From assembly GCA_020633555.1 (NCBI GenBank), contig JACKDL010000049.1, forward strand, positions 1 through 36,377: DNA of 36,377 bases, read 5' to 3'. This document shows, piece after piece, positions 14,598 through 22,615 of the stretch; the stretch's first letter is position 1, and every line of letters begins with the position of its first letter. Made by a program: the position numbers and the translations under genes. Origin of the DNA: Myxococcales bacterium. GTDB taxonomy: Bacteria > Myxococcota_A > Bradymonadia > UBA7976 > UBA1532. The notes beneath the pieces were generated by a model. It was not told where the DNA came from. It was given only the letters and a program-made list of their open reading frames with translations, and did no database searches.

Positions 14598-16739
14598 CTA
14601 CTTCTCGGCCCAGGTCTCGGCCCCGTCCCACCCCTCGGGCAGGCCCTGAGCCAACAGACGCTCACACCGGGCGATCATCAAGGGCACGGCCTTGTCGCCC
14701 GGATCCCCCGCCGCGAGCGCCTGGAACCGCGCCAGGGCCTCATCGAGTCGCCCCGCCACCAACGCGCCGCGGGCGGCATGCCAGGCGTCGCGATGCAACA
14801 ACCGGGCGGCCCGCTCATCACGGGGCTCACAGTCCAGGAGTTGGTAGACGGCCACCGGGCTGGAGCGGCCCTTCACTCGCACGTCGTCGAGGTGCCGCAG
14901 GGCCCACTCGGGATCGGGCCCGAGTTGGGCCACCACCTCGCCCGAGACCAGGCAGGCCGCGCCATAGCGCTTGGTCAGGCCCTCCACCCGCGAGGCCAGG
15001 TTCACCGAGTCGCCGATGACGCTGGCGTTCAGCCGGTCGCGGCCGCCGATGGTGCCCAGCATGAGCTCGCCGGTGTGCAGCCCGATGCCCATGCCCACCG
15101 GGGGCTCGCGCCGCTCGGCCCGCAGGCGGTTGTAGCGGGCCAGGGCCGAGTGCATGCCCACCGCCGACTGCACGGCCCGCCGGGCGCCCGCGCCGTCGTC
15201 GCGCTCGTCGTCGAACAGGGCCATCACCGCGTCGCCGATGTACTTGTCGATGAAGCCCAGGTGCTGGTGGATGGCCGGCTCCATGTAGCCCAGGTACTCG
15301 TTGATGAAGGCGAAGTTCTCTTCGGGGCTCATGGCCTCCACCAGGCTGGTGAAGGAGCGGATGTCGCTGAACAGGATGGTCATGCGCTTGCTGACCGCGT
15401 GGCCCAGCTCGATCTCGGTGTAGGACGTGCGCTGCAGGCGATCGAGGAAGGCCTTGGGCACGAAGCGCTCGAAGCTGCGGGCCAGGGCCGCGTTGCGCTG
15501 ATAGGCGGCGATCTCGGCCTGCAGGGCGGCCCGGCGCTCGCGCTCGATGGCGCGCACCCGCCCGGCCATGGCCACCACCAGCACCACGAACTGCAGGAAG
15601 AAGCCCACGTACAAGAACCAGGCCGTGGGGAAGTCGGCGGGCACAAGGCCCGCCACCCGCAGGTAGACCGCCGCCACGGCCCCGATGAGCACGGCCCACG
15701 ACAACGCGTACAGGGCCGCCACCCGCTGCGCGCCCGCCAGGCGCACCGAGACGCCCACGGGCACGAGCACGGGCAACATGCTCACCGCCGACAGGGCCAC
15801 CGCCACACCGTAGGGCAGCGTGGCCGCCGCCACCATGCCCACGGGGTAGGCCCACAGCACCCGGCTGAGCCAGCGGTGGACGCGCGGGCGGTGCTGGTCC
15901 AGGTCGAGCAGGCGCGCGGCGAAGCCGATGGAGGCCATGAAGACCAGGACCGCGGTCACCACGATGCCGCGGTTCACGGCGTCGGGGCCCCAGCGCTCGG
16001 CGAGCCAGGGCGCCGCGCCGGCCCAGAAGTACACCAGGCAGCTCAAGAGCACCGACCCCAGGTAGCCGGCGAACCAGCCATAGAGCCGCTCCCGGCGGGC
16101 CACGGCCAGCCCGGTGGCGAAGAGCATGAGCACCAGCAGGCTGCCCATGAACAGGCCGTGGATCAGGTCGCGGCGGGCCTCGGCCTTGGCCAGCCAGGGC
16201 CAGGTGCACAGCAGCATGGGCGCGTCGATGGCCCCGGGATCGGCGAGGTGGGCGTACAGCCGCACGGTCTGCCCGGGCGGCACGGTGATGGGCAGCACCG
16301 GCAGCCGGTGGGGCACCCGCCGATGGGCGAGCGGGACGTCCTCGCCGGCCCGCACTCGGTCCACTCGGCCGTCGGGGTACACCGCGGCGAGGACCACCTG
16401 ATCGATGAGCGCGAACCGCAGCACCCACAGGCGCTCGATGGGCTGGTCGGTCGGGTTGACGACGTCGGCGCGCAGCCAGACCGGGGCCGCGTCAGGCTGC
16501 CGGCTGAAGACGCCGGGTCCCGCCGGTCGCCACGCGAGGCTGTCCTGTACCCCCCCCGCTTCGTCCACCGGCAAGAGGTCGTCGCCACTCCCCTCGACCA
16601 CGAGCCAGCGCCCGTCCAGCGACTGGGCCGGCTGCGCAGCGTCGAGCCGCAGGCTGTCGGGATCGGGCGCGTCGGCCCACGCGGACCCGGCGGGCACCAA
16701 CGCCAGCAGCGCCAAGACCCCGAGGGTGAGGTGCCTCAT
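14598..16739 (-). CDS. Membrane receptor-type class III adenylate/guanylate cyclase (7TMR-DISM-like)
   Basis: 713 residues. A signal peptide (1-22) precedes a periplasmic beta-rich domain (about 25-190) and seven or so hydrophobic helices (about 195-390), the arrangement of 7TMR-DISM receptors. A short coiled linker (395-425) leads to a cyclase domain at about 450-640. The two metal aspartates are present, D459 in LFSDIRSF and D503 in GDAVMALFD, as are GDSVNLASRVEGL and a VKGR segment near 623, so it should be active and make a cyclic nucleotide from NTP. The last ~70 residues look TPR-like. It senses an external ligand, identity unknown. It starts 45 bases after the stop of the small unknown gene at 16785 on the same strand. 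Confidence 0.92.
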   Translation of the reverse strand: MRHLTLGVLALLALVPAGSAWADAPDPDSLRLDAAQPAQSLDGRWLVVEGSGDDLLPVDEAGGVQDSLAWRPAGPGVFSRQPDAAPVWLRADVVNPTDQPIERLWVLRFALIDQVVLAAVYPDGRVDRVRAGEDVPLAHRRVPHRLPVLPITVPPGQTVRLYAHLADPGAIDAPMLLCTWPWLAKAEARRDLIHGLFMGSLLVLMLFATGLAVARRERLYGWFAGYLGSVLLSCLVYFWAGAAPWLAERWGPDAVNRGIVVTAVLVFMASIGFAARLLDLDQHRPRVHRWLSRVLWAYPVGMVAAATLPYGVAVALSAVSMLPVLVPVGVSVRLAGAQRVAALYALSWAVLIGAVAAVYLRVAGLVPADFPTAWFLYVGFFLQFVVLVVAMAGRVRAIERERRAALQAEIAAYQRNAALARSFERFVPKAFLDRLQRTSYTEIELGHAVSKRMTILFSDIRSFTSLVEAMSPEENFAFINEYLGYMEPAIHQHLGFIDKYIGDAVMALFDDERDDGAGARRAVQSAVGMHSALARYNRLRAERREPPVGMGIGLHTGELMLGTIGGRDRLNASVIGDSVNLASRVEGLTKRYGAACLVSGEVVAQLGPDPEWALRHLDDVRVKGRSSPVAVYQLLDCEPRDERAARLLHRDAWHAARGALVAGRLDEALARFQALAAGDPGDKAVPLMIARCERLLAQGLPEGWDGAETWAEK

Positions 16740-16784
16740 GGGCGCGGCCGCCCGGCGGGGGCGTCAGGGCAGGTGGGCGGCACG

Positions 16785-17123
16785 TCAGTCGTAACCCCAC
16801 GGCTCCTCGATGGCCGGGCCGCTGACCTCGATGGTCAGCCGCCCGTCGATGGGAGGCGTGGGCACGCTGCGGGTGGGCCCGGCGCTGAGCACCCGCACCG
16901 CCGCCAGCCGATGGCCGGCGACGATCGCGCCGCGGTACTTGCGCTTGAGCTCCAGCTCGGGCCCCAGGGCGCGCTCGCCCGGCCCGAGCGAGACCGTCAG
17001 GGTCATCGTCTCGCCCTTGCCCAGCTTGATGAGCTGCCAGGTCTCGGCCACGGTGACCAGCACGTTGTGGGCGCCCTGGCCCGTCAGCAGGCCCATGCGG
17101 ACTTCGGTGTTGGCGTCGGCCAT
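16785..17123 (-). CDS. Small protein of unknown function
   Basis: 112 residues, no signal peptide and no membrane helix. Start ATG at 17123-17121 has a strong GGGAGGGG upstream. The sequence is probably a small beta domain (TWQLIKLGKGETMTLTVSLG, ELELKRKYRGAIVAGHRLAAV). It sits upstream of the cyclase gene in the same direction, with a 45-base gap, so it may be co-transcribed with it. I recognise no family and give no function. Confidence 0.7.
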   Translation of the reverse strand: MADANTEVRMGLLTGQGAHNVLVTVAETWQLIKLGKGETMTLTVSLGPGERALGPELELKRKYRGAIVAGHRLAAVRVLSAGPTRSVPTPPIDGRLTIEVSGPAIEEPWGYD

Positions 17124-17177
17124 GGCCCCTCCCCTCGCCCGCTCACCATGCCGGGGGCCGGTCCGGCGGGCAAGGCC

Positions 17178-18248
17178 TCAGCCGCGGGCGTCCTTCCAGC
17201 GGCTGACCAGCTCGTCCACCGGCAGCCCAGGGACCACGTGGCCGCTGTGCCCGGTGGTGGTGCTGCCGGCGAACAGCGCGTTCAGCACCGCCTCCTCAGT
17301 GGCCTCGATGGCGGCCTGGTACAGCGGGTTCATCGCGTCGTCCACCAGGCTCAGCAGGGTGAACGTCCGCGCCGCCGCCTTGCGAGGGATGCAGTTCGCG
17401 GTGCTGAAGCCCAGCACGATCTCGCCCGAGCCGTGGGCCGCATAGCTGCCTACCCGGCCGATGCCCAGGCCCACCCGCTTGCACAGGCGCGCGATCTGGT
17501 GGGAGCTGAGCGGCGCGTCGGTGGCGATCACCGCGATGATGCTGCCGTAGCGCGCCCGAGCCTCGGTGCTGAAGGGCACCAGCTCGCGGCCCACGGGCAG
17601 GCCGTCCACCCGCAGGTCTCGGCAGTCCCCTACGTTGGTCATCACCAGCACGCCGACGGTGTAGCTGCCCTCGTCGGGATCCAGCACCCGGCTCGACGTG
17701 CCGATGCCCCCCTTGAAGCCGAAGCTCACCATGCCCGTGCCGCCGCCCACGCTGCCCTCGGTCACCTTCCCCGCGGTGGCGGTGTCCAAGGCGTGGGCCA
17801 CGTGCTGGGCGGTCACGTGGGAGTGGCTCACGTCGTTCAGGTGGCTGTCGTCGCACTCCCCCACCAGGGGGATCACCACGTCGTCGGCCTTGCCGATGGT
17901 GGGGTAGTGGTCGAGCATCCAGCGCACGGTCGCGGCGCTCACGGCGCCCACCGACATGGTGCTGGTGAGCAGGATCGGCGTCTCGATCAAGCCCCACTCC
18001 AGCACCTGCACCAGGCCCGACATCTCGCCGGCGCCGTTGAGCACGAAGGCCCCGCCCGCCAGCCGCTCCATGAAGATGTCGCCGTCGTTGGGCCGGATGG
18101 CCGTGACCCCCGTGCGGGCCACTGACGGATCATCATGCCAGACCGTGGAGTGGCCCACGCGAACCCCCACCACGTCGGTGATGGCGTTCAGCGGGCCGGG
18201 CGGGCGAAAACCGACGGTGACGCCGTAATCCCGCGCGCGCTTGCTCAT
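17178..18248 (-). CDS. P1 (S58) family DmpA-like aminopeptidase
   Basis: 356 residues, cytoplasmic by lack of a signal. The fold of DmpA/BapA is clear from NAITDVVGVRVGH near the N-terminus, the Gly-rich GSVGGGTGMVSFGFKGGIGT (165-184), the invariant segment GSIIAVIATDAPLSSHQIARL (235-255) and GEIVLGFSTAN. In this family the proprotein cuts itself just before the nucleophilic Ser that opens the SIIxVxATDAPL strand; here that is between Gly235 and Ser236. Relatives release N-terminal residues from peptides, some preferring D-Ala or beta-amino acids. The ATG overlaps the ATP-grasp gene's stop as ATGA, so translation is coupled. Which substrate is cut is unknown; the ligase's product is an obvious but unproven candidate. 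Confidence 0.93.
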   Translation of the reverse strand: MSKRARDYGVTVGFRPPGPLNAITDVVGVRVGHSTVWHDDPSVARTGVTAIRPNDGDIFMERLAGGAFVLNGAGEMSGLVQVLEWGLIETPILLTSTMSVGAVSAATVRWMLDHYPTIGKADDVVIPLVGECDDSHLNDVSHSHVTAQHVAHALDTATAGKVTEGSVGGGTGMVSFGFKGGIGTSSRVLDPDEGSYTVGVLVMTNVGDCRDLRVDGLPVGRELVPFSTEARARYGSIIAVIATDAPLSSHQIARLCKRVGLGIGRVGSYAAHGSGEIVLGFSTANCIPRKAAARTFTLLSLVDDAMNPLYQAAIEATEEAVLNALFAGSTTTGHSGHVVPGLPVDELVSRWKDARG

Positions 18249-20245
18249 TCAGCCGCCCTCTCGGCCCGCCGCAGGGCCCGCCAGCGGGCCAGGGCGGGGG
18301 CCAGGATTCGGCGCACCAGCGTGCCGTGATCGATGCCGGCCGCCTCGGCCGCCACACACAAGTCGCTGTAGCTGGGCGCCAGGCCCGGCAGCGGATTGCA
18401 CTCGATGAAGCACACCCGGCCCTCGGCATCGAGGCGCAGATCCACCCGGGCCACGTCACGGCAGCCCAGGGCGTGCCAGGCCCCGACGGCCACGGCGTCG
18501 AGCTCCGCCTGAAGCGCCGCGTCCACCTTGGCGGGCACCTCGAAGCGCACGCCGTCGGCCCCCAGCTTGTGGGCGAAGTGGTAGATGGGCAGCGGCTCGT
18601 CGCCCACGAAGACCACCTCGAGCGCCGGCAGCACCTCGGGGCCGGCGGGGCCCGCCAGCATGCCGATGGTGAACTCCCGGCCCGGCAGGAAGGCTTCGAT
18701 GAGCACCGACTGGCTGTAGCGGCTGCACAGGGCCGCGATGGCCGCGCGGGCCTCGGCCTCGGTGCGCACCACGCTGGCCGGGGTCACGCCCTTGCTGCTG
18801 CCCTCGGCCAGGGGCTTGACCACCCCCGGCAGGGTCAGGTGCGGGGGCCACTCGAAGTCCGGCCCGTCCACCACCGCGAAGGGCGCCGTGGGCAGCCCTG
18901 CGTCGCGCACCAGGCGCTTGGCCAGCGCCTTGTCCAGGGTGACGCCCAGGGTCACCGCGTCGCTGCCGGTGTGGGGCACCTCGAGCATGTCCAGCACCGC
19001 CGGCACCAGACCCTCGCGGCCCCGGCCCCGCAGCCCCTCGGCCATGTTGAAGACCAGGTCCACCCGGGCCTCGCCCATGCGCCGCAGGAACCGCGAGTCG
19101 GCCTCGATGGGCACCACCACATGGCCGTCGGCGGCGATGGCCGCGGCGATGGCGTCGATGGTGCTCTGGGCGTCGAACTCGGCGTCGTGATCAGCCGCCC
19201 CGTCGAGCTGCGCCTGCACCCGGCGCAGGTTGTAGACCAGGCCCACCCGCACGGCCTCGCCGTCGTTGACCGGCACCCGCCGCGCGGACGCCCGCTGCAC
19301 CAGGTGGTTGAGGACGGCGGCCTCGTCCGTGAGGCCCTCGAGCGCGGCCCCCAGGTAGATCGAGGCGCCCGGCTCCAGGCTGGGCAGGGCATTGATCTCG
19401 ATGAACCACGGGGTGCCGTCCGCATCGACCCGGAAGTCCAGCCGGCACAGGTCCCGCAGCCCCAGGGCCGCCACCAGCCGCAGCGTGGCCTGGTGGATGG
19501 CGGTGGCCGTGCGGCGGCTCAGCGGCGCCGGGAGCACCACCTCCACCTGCTCGCTGCGGGTGTTCTTCAGGTCGTAGTCGTAGATCCCGCGGCGGTCGGG
19601 CTCGTCGGGGGTCTTGTAGCCCGCGATGGCCAGGGCGCCGTCGGTGCCCACCCCTTCGAGCCAGGGCGCCACCACGTCGTCGCCGGCCACGTAGGCCTCG
19701 ACCAGCACGCCGTCCGGGTACTTCGCCAGCAGGGCCCGCGCGGCCGCTCGGGCCGACGGGAGCTTGTCGTGCACGGCGCCGCCCGCGATGCCCTTCGAGC
19801 TGCCCTCGAAGCACGGCTTGACGATGACCGGGGCCTCGAGATCCATGGGCCACGGCTCGTCGCCGGTGCGCATGAACAGCCATGAGGGCGTCAGGACGCC
19901 CTGGGCCCGCGCCACCAGCTTGCTGAGGTGCTTGTCCAGGGTGGTGACGCAGGCGTGGGGGCCCGAGCCGGTGTACGCCAGCCCCAGCTCCTCGAAGACC
20001 TGAGGGTAGAAGGCCTCGCGCAGCGGACCGTGGCGCCCCTCGGCGGTGTTGAACACCACGTCGGGGCCGAAGGCCAGCAGCTCGGCCACCAGATCCGCCA
20101 CCGGCTGGCCCACGTCCACCGGCCGGACCAGATGCCCGGCGGCGGTCAGCGCGCGGGTGAGCGCAGCGACGGTCTCGGGGGTGTCGAACTCGGCCTGGGC
20201 CTCGTCCGCCGACGTCTTCAAGTTGTGCGTGAAGGCGATTCGCAT
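18245..20245 (-). CDS. Tandem ATP-grasp protein, two D-Ala-D-Ala-ligase-like modules
   Basis: 666 residues made of two homologous halves. Module 1 (about 1-325) has VFNTAEGRHG (64-73), K143, GSSKG (149-153), RLDF (268-271) and FIEINALPSL. Module 2 (about 330-650) has VFNMAEGLRG, K477, GSSKG (482-486), PGREF (521-525) and FIECNPLPGL. Both keep the nucleotide and metal residues of D-Ala-D-Ala ligases, so both may join a carboxylate to an amine with ATP. Module 1 has GDD where module 2 keeps the usual GRE. A fused pair is not the normal single-module Ddl, so a cell-wall role is unlikely. The start has GGGAGGA upstream. A good promoter lies 114-142 bases upstream. Product unknown; a dipeptide or pseudopeptide is plausible. 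Confidence 0.9.
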   Translation of the reverse strand: MRIAFTHNLKTSADEAQAEFDTPETVAALTRALTAAGHLVRPVDVGQPVADLVAELLAFGPDVVFNTAEGRHGPLREAFYPQVFEELGLAYTGSGPHACVTTLDKHLSKLVARAQGVLTPSWLFMRTGDEPWPMDLEAPVIVKPCFEGSSKGIAGGAVHDKLPSARAAARALLAKYPDGVLVEAYVAGDDVVAPWLEGVGTDGALAIAGYKTPDEPDRRGIYDYDLKNTRSEQVEVVLPAPLSRRTATAIHQATLRLVAALGLRDLCRLDFRVDADGTPWFIEINALPSLEPGASIYLGAALEGLTDEAAVLNHLVQRASARRVPVNDGEAVRVGLVYNLRRVQAQLDGAADHDAEFDAQSTIDAIAAAIAADGHVVVPIEADSRFLRRMGEARVDLVFNMAEGLRGRGREGLVPAVLDMLEVPHTGSDAVTLGVTLDKALAKRLVRDAGLPTAPFAVVDGPDFEWPPHLTLPGVVKPLAEGSSKGVTPASVVRTEAEARAAIAALCSRYSQSVLIEAFLPGREFTIGMLAGPAGPEVLPALEVVFVGDEPLPIYHFAHKLGADGVRFEVPAKVDAALQAELDAVAVGAWHALGCRDVARVDLRLDAEGRVCFIECNPLPGLAPSYSDLCVAAEAAGIDHGTLVRRILAPALARWRALRRAERAAE

Positions 20246-20358
20246 CGGGTCCTCCCATCGGAGGCCGCGGCGCCGTGGGAGCGGCGCGTGAGAAGAGGCG
20301 CGGGGCGCAGCCGCGCGCGGCCCGCTAGCAATGCGCGGGCCACCCCCGCGCGGGCGCC

Positions 20359-20387
20359 AAAGTATCCCCGTCGGTGCGGACGGTAAA
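20359..20387 (-). promoter_or_regulatory. Sigma-70-like promoter of the ATP-grasp/DmpA operon
   Basis: Read on the minus strand: TTTACC at 20387-20382, a 17-base spacer and TACTTT at 20364-20359. It is the only A/T-rich patch in the 223-base gap and gives a 5' leader of about 107 bases, which is GC-rich and could fold, but I see no known riboswitch. Confidence 0.6.
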
Positions 20388-20468
20388 CCCCCTCGCGCGC
20401 CGGGTCCCAGCGGCCGCGGCGGTGTGACCGGGGCGAAGCGCCGCGGCCGGGGCGGTGGGCCCCGCGGA

Positions 20469-20936
20469 TCAGCGGAGGAAGTCGCAGCACACGGGGGTGA
20501 AGGTCATCTCGGCCCGCCCGACGCGCCCGCCGCCGTCGGTCACCCTGGCCGTCATGCGGGTCGGCTGCCCTTCGATGGCTTCGGGCGAGAACTGGTCGAA
20601 CAGGAACACGGTCACCCCCGCCTGGATCCACGACGCCCCGTCCCCCCCGCGCAGGAAGTCGTCGAGCAGGCGCACCCCGCCCACCTGCGTGTCGCCCTGC
20701 CAGAGCGCCAGCTCCACCGTGGCGTCCTGGGGATCCATGTCGGCCACCCGCACGGCGCCGTAGATGTGATAGCCGCCCTGGATGCCCTGGGTGATGCGCA
20801 GGCGCGTGGCCGGATCGGTCACCGGCGTGTAGTCATCGCGCCCGCTGCCCACGGCGACGTCCAACGGATCGCTGGACGGGGCGTCGTCGCAGGCCCACAG
20901 GGGCAGGGCGAACAGCAGGCAGAGCAGGCGGCGCAT
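20469..20936 (-). CDS. Small lipoprotein of unknown function
   Basis: 155 residues. The signal peptide ends LPLWAC with the lipid Cys at 16, followed by an acidic tether (DDAPSSDPLDV). The mature domain is beta-rich (LRITQGIQGGYHIYGAVRVAD, ASWIQAGVTVFLFDQF, MTARVTDGGGRVGRAEMTF), similar in style to Ig-like domains, and ends VCCDFLR with adjacent Cys. Start is ATG at 20936-20934; the ribosome site is weak. It follows the three-paralogue array on the same strand after a 59-base gap and may be the last gene of that unit. No family is recognised. Confidence 0.75.
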   Translation of the reverse strand: MRRLLCLLFALPLWACDDAPSSDPLDVAVGSGRDDYTPVTDPATRLRITQGIQGGYHIYGAVRVADMDPQDATVELALWQGDTQVGGVRLLDDFLRGGDGASWIQAGVTVFLFDQFSPEAIEGQPTRMTARVTDGGGRVGRAEMTFTPVCCDFLR

Positions 20937-20995
20937 GGGCGCAGCATGCCCCAGGGCCCGCCGCGCGCCAAGGCGCCGCGCCTGGCCCCGATTCT

Positions 20996-22615
20996 TCAGT
21001 CGAGGCGGGTGACGGTCATCGCGGCGCCCTCGGTGTCCAGGGCGTCCACCGCCAGCCGGAACCGCACGCCCGCATCCCCCAGCAGGTACACCACCCCGCC
21101 GGCGCGGACGGCCACCCGCGGTCGCCCCCCGGGCGCCAGCGCAGCGTCGTCCAGCGCGTGGGTGAGCGCGGCGTCCCCGAAGAAGCGCGGCCCCGGCGTG
21201 GTCGCCGCGGGCGCCACCGCCACCAACCAGGGGCCGTCGCTGGCCAGATCGAGGTAGACGTCGGCGCTGGCCCCGGGCACCGGGGGCGCCGTCAGCAGGG
21301 CCAACACCACCGCCCCCACGGCCTCGGGCTGCTGACCCAGCGCCTCGACCACCTGGGCCCGCAGGGCCGACCCGGTCAGACCCAGCGGCAAGCCACCGCC
21401 CCCCAGGACCACCGCGGGTCCGTCGGCCAGCAGCCGCCGGGCCCCCTCGGCCAGCGCCTCCCAGACGTAGGCACCGGCTGGCAGCCCCGGGCCGTTCAAG
21501 CCCAGCCAACCCTCGGCCAGATCCAGCCGGACCGTGGGGGCGCCCACCGGCCACCCCACCTGGCGCGGGCCGGCCCCCTGCCAGTCCAGCCACGCGGCCT
21601 GCAAGCCCACCGCGTCCGCGGTCCACGGGGCGGCGCGCCAGCCGTCGGCCTGACCCTGCGGCGTCGGCTCGACGCCCGGCGCCCAGGCGCGCCCGTCCAG
21701 GGGCCTCGGATCCAGCGGCAGCGTCAGAACAAGCCGCTCCACCGCGGGCTCGGCGGACCAGGCGCCCTCCACCTGCACCCAGTCGGGGTCGGCGGGATCC
21801 ACCAGGCCCCGGGCCGCACCCTCGGCAGGCACCCGCGCCAGCGCCGCGTGCTCGAGGTCCAGCGCGGCGTGGAGCGCGGGCGGTCGGGCCAGGCTGACCG
21901 TCACCAACAGATCGTCGGGGGGCGGCGCGAAGGCCAACGCCGTCACGACGCCCGGGTGCCAGGCCCCCGCGACGGCGTGGGGGCCCAGGCGGGCGGCCAG
22001 GCGCCCTCCCCCATCCAGCAGCTCGGCCACCGAGAGCGGCAGAGCGCCCGCCGCGACGGGGCCCTCGGACGCATTCGAGCCGGGGCGGCGGCCCGCCAGG
22101 GGGTGACTCGCCAGCAAGCCGGTGGCCAGGGCCTGCGCGACCGCCTCGTGCGCCCACAGCGGCGCCGCGCGGTCCACGTCCAGCGCGTGCGCGAGCAGGG
22201 TCACCCCGTCGAAGCCCAGCGCCTCACCCGCCGCCATCAGGGCCCCCAGCGCCTGGGTGCCGGCCCAGTCCACGTCCTCCAAGCGCAGCCCAAGCCAGAT
22301 CTGCCCCGCTGCGCTGGCTTCGCCGTCCTCGGCCTGAACAACGGCGTCCAGGAGCGCCGTGAGCAGGCCGGGGCGCCCGGCCTCGTCCAGCAGCGGCAGA
22401 TCGCCCGCCCAGAGCCCCGCGAGGGCTTCGGGTGGCAGGGCCTGGAGCTGACCCATCCCGAACCGTCGCGGGCCTGCGGGCTCGTCCGGCGGTCGAAGCT
22501 GCACGGTGCGGCCCTCGCCGGGGACCAGCGGCGCCCACGGATCCTCGGGCGCCACCGGACCCGCGCAGGCCAGGCACGCAAACGCCGCCCCCAGGCACAG
22601 GCGGCCGGCTACCAC
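20996..22615 (-). CDS. Large lipoprotein, array paralogue A
   Basis: 539 residues from the GTG at 22615-22613. The signal peptide ends CLACAG (lipid Cys about 17, a weak lipobox). The body is Ala/Leu/Pro-rich without Cys clusters. It shares with its two upstream neighbours a segment LGPHAVAGAWHPGVV in the middle, a DPDWVQVEG step followed by a LVLTLPL strand, and a C-terminal GLPLGLTGSALR region with ADVYLDLASDG, which closely matches the end of paralogue C (GLPLGPGGPAVEG and ADLYLDRAPDG). Its start overlaps the stop of paralogue B by seven bases, so expression is coupled. No enzyme motif; structural or surface role is a guess. Confidence 0.75.
   Translation of the reverse strand: MVAGRLCLGAAFACLACAGPVAPEDPWAPLVPGEGRTVQLRPPDEPAGPRRFGMGQLQALPPEALAGLWAGDLPLLDEAGRPGLLTALLDAVVQAEDGEASAAGQIWLGLRLEDVDWAGTQALGALMAAGEALGFDGVTLLAHALDVDRAAPLWAHEAVAQALATGLLASHPLAGRRPGSNASEGPVAAGALPLSVAELLDGGGRLAARLGPHAVAGAWHPGVVTALAFAPPPDDLLVTVSLARPPALHAALDLEHAALARVPAEGAARGLVDPADPDWVQVEGAWSAEPAVERLVLTLPLDPRPLDGRAWAPGVEPTPQGQADGWRAAPWTADAVGLQAAWLDWQGAGPRQVGWPVGAPTVRLDLAEGWLGLNGPGLPAGAYVWEALAEGARRLLADGPAVVLGGGGLPLGLTGSALRAQVVEALGQQPEAVGAVVLALLTAPPVPGASADVYLDLASDGPWLVAVAPAATTPGPRFFGDAALTHALDDAALAPGGRPRVAVRAGGVVYLLGDAGVRFRLAVDALDTEGAAMTVTRLD

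Noticed and set aside
17178..18248. Self-cleavage of the DmpA-like protein in its GGIGTSSR segment
   Set aside because: The family nucleophile opens the strand before ATDAPL; Gly235/Ser236 fits that place, whereas GGIGTSSR is an upstream conserved loop.
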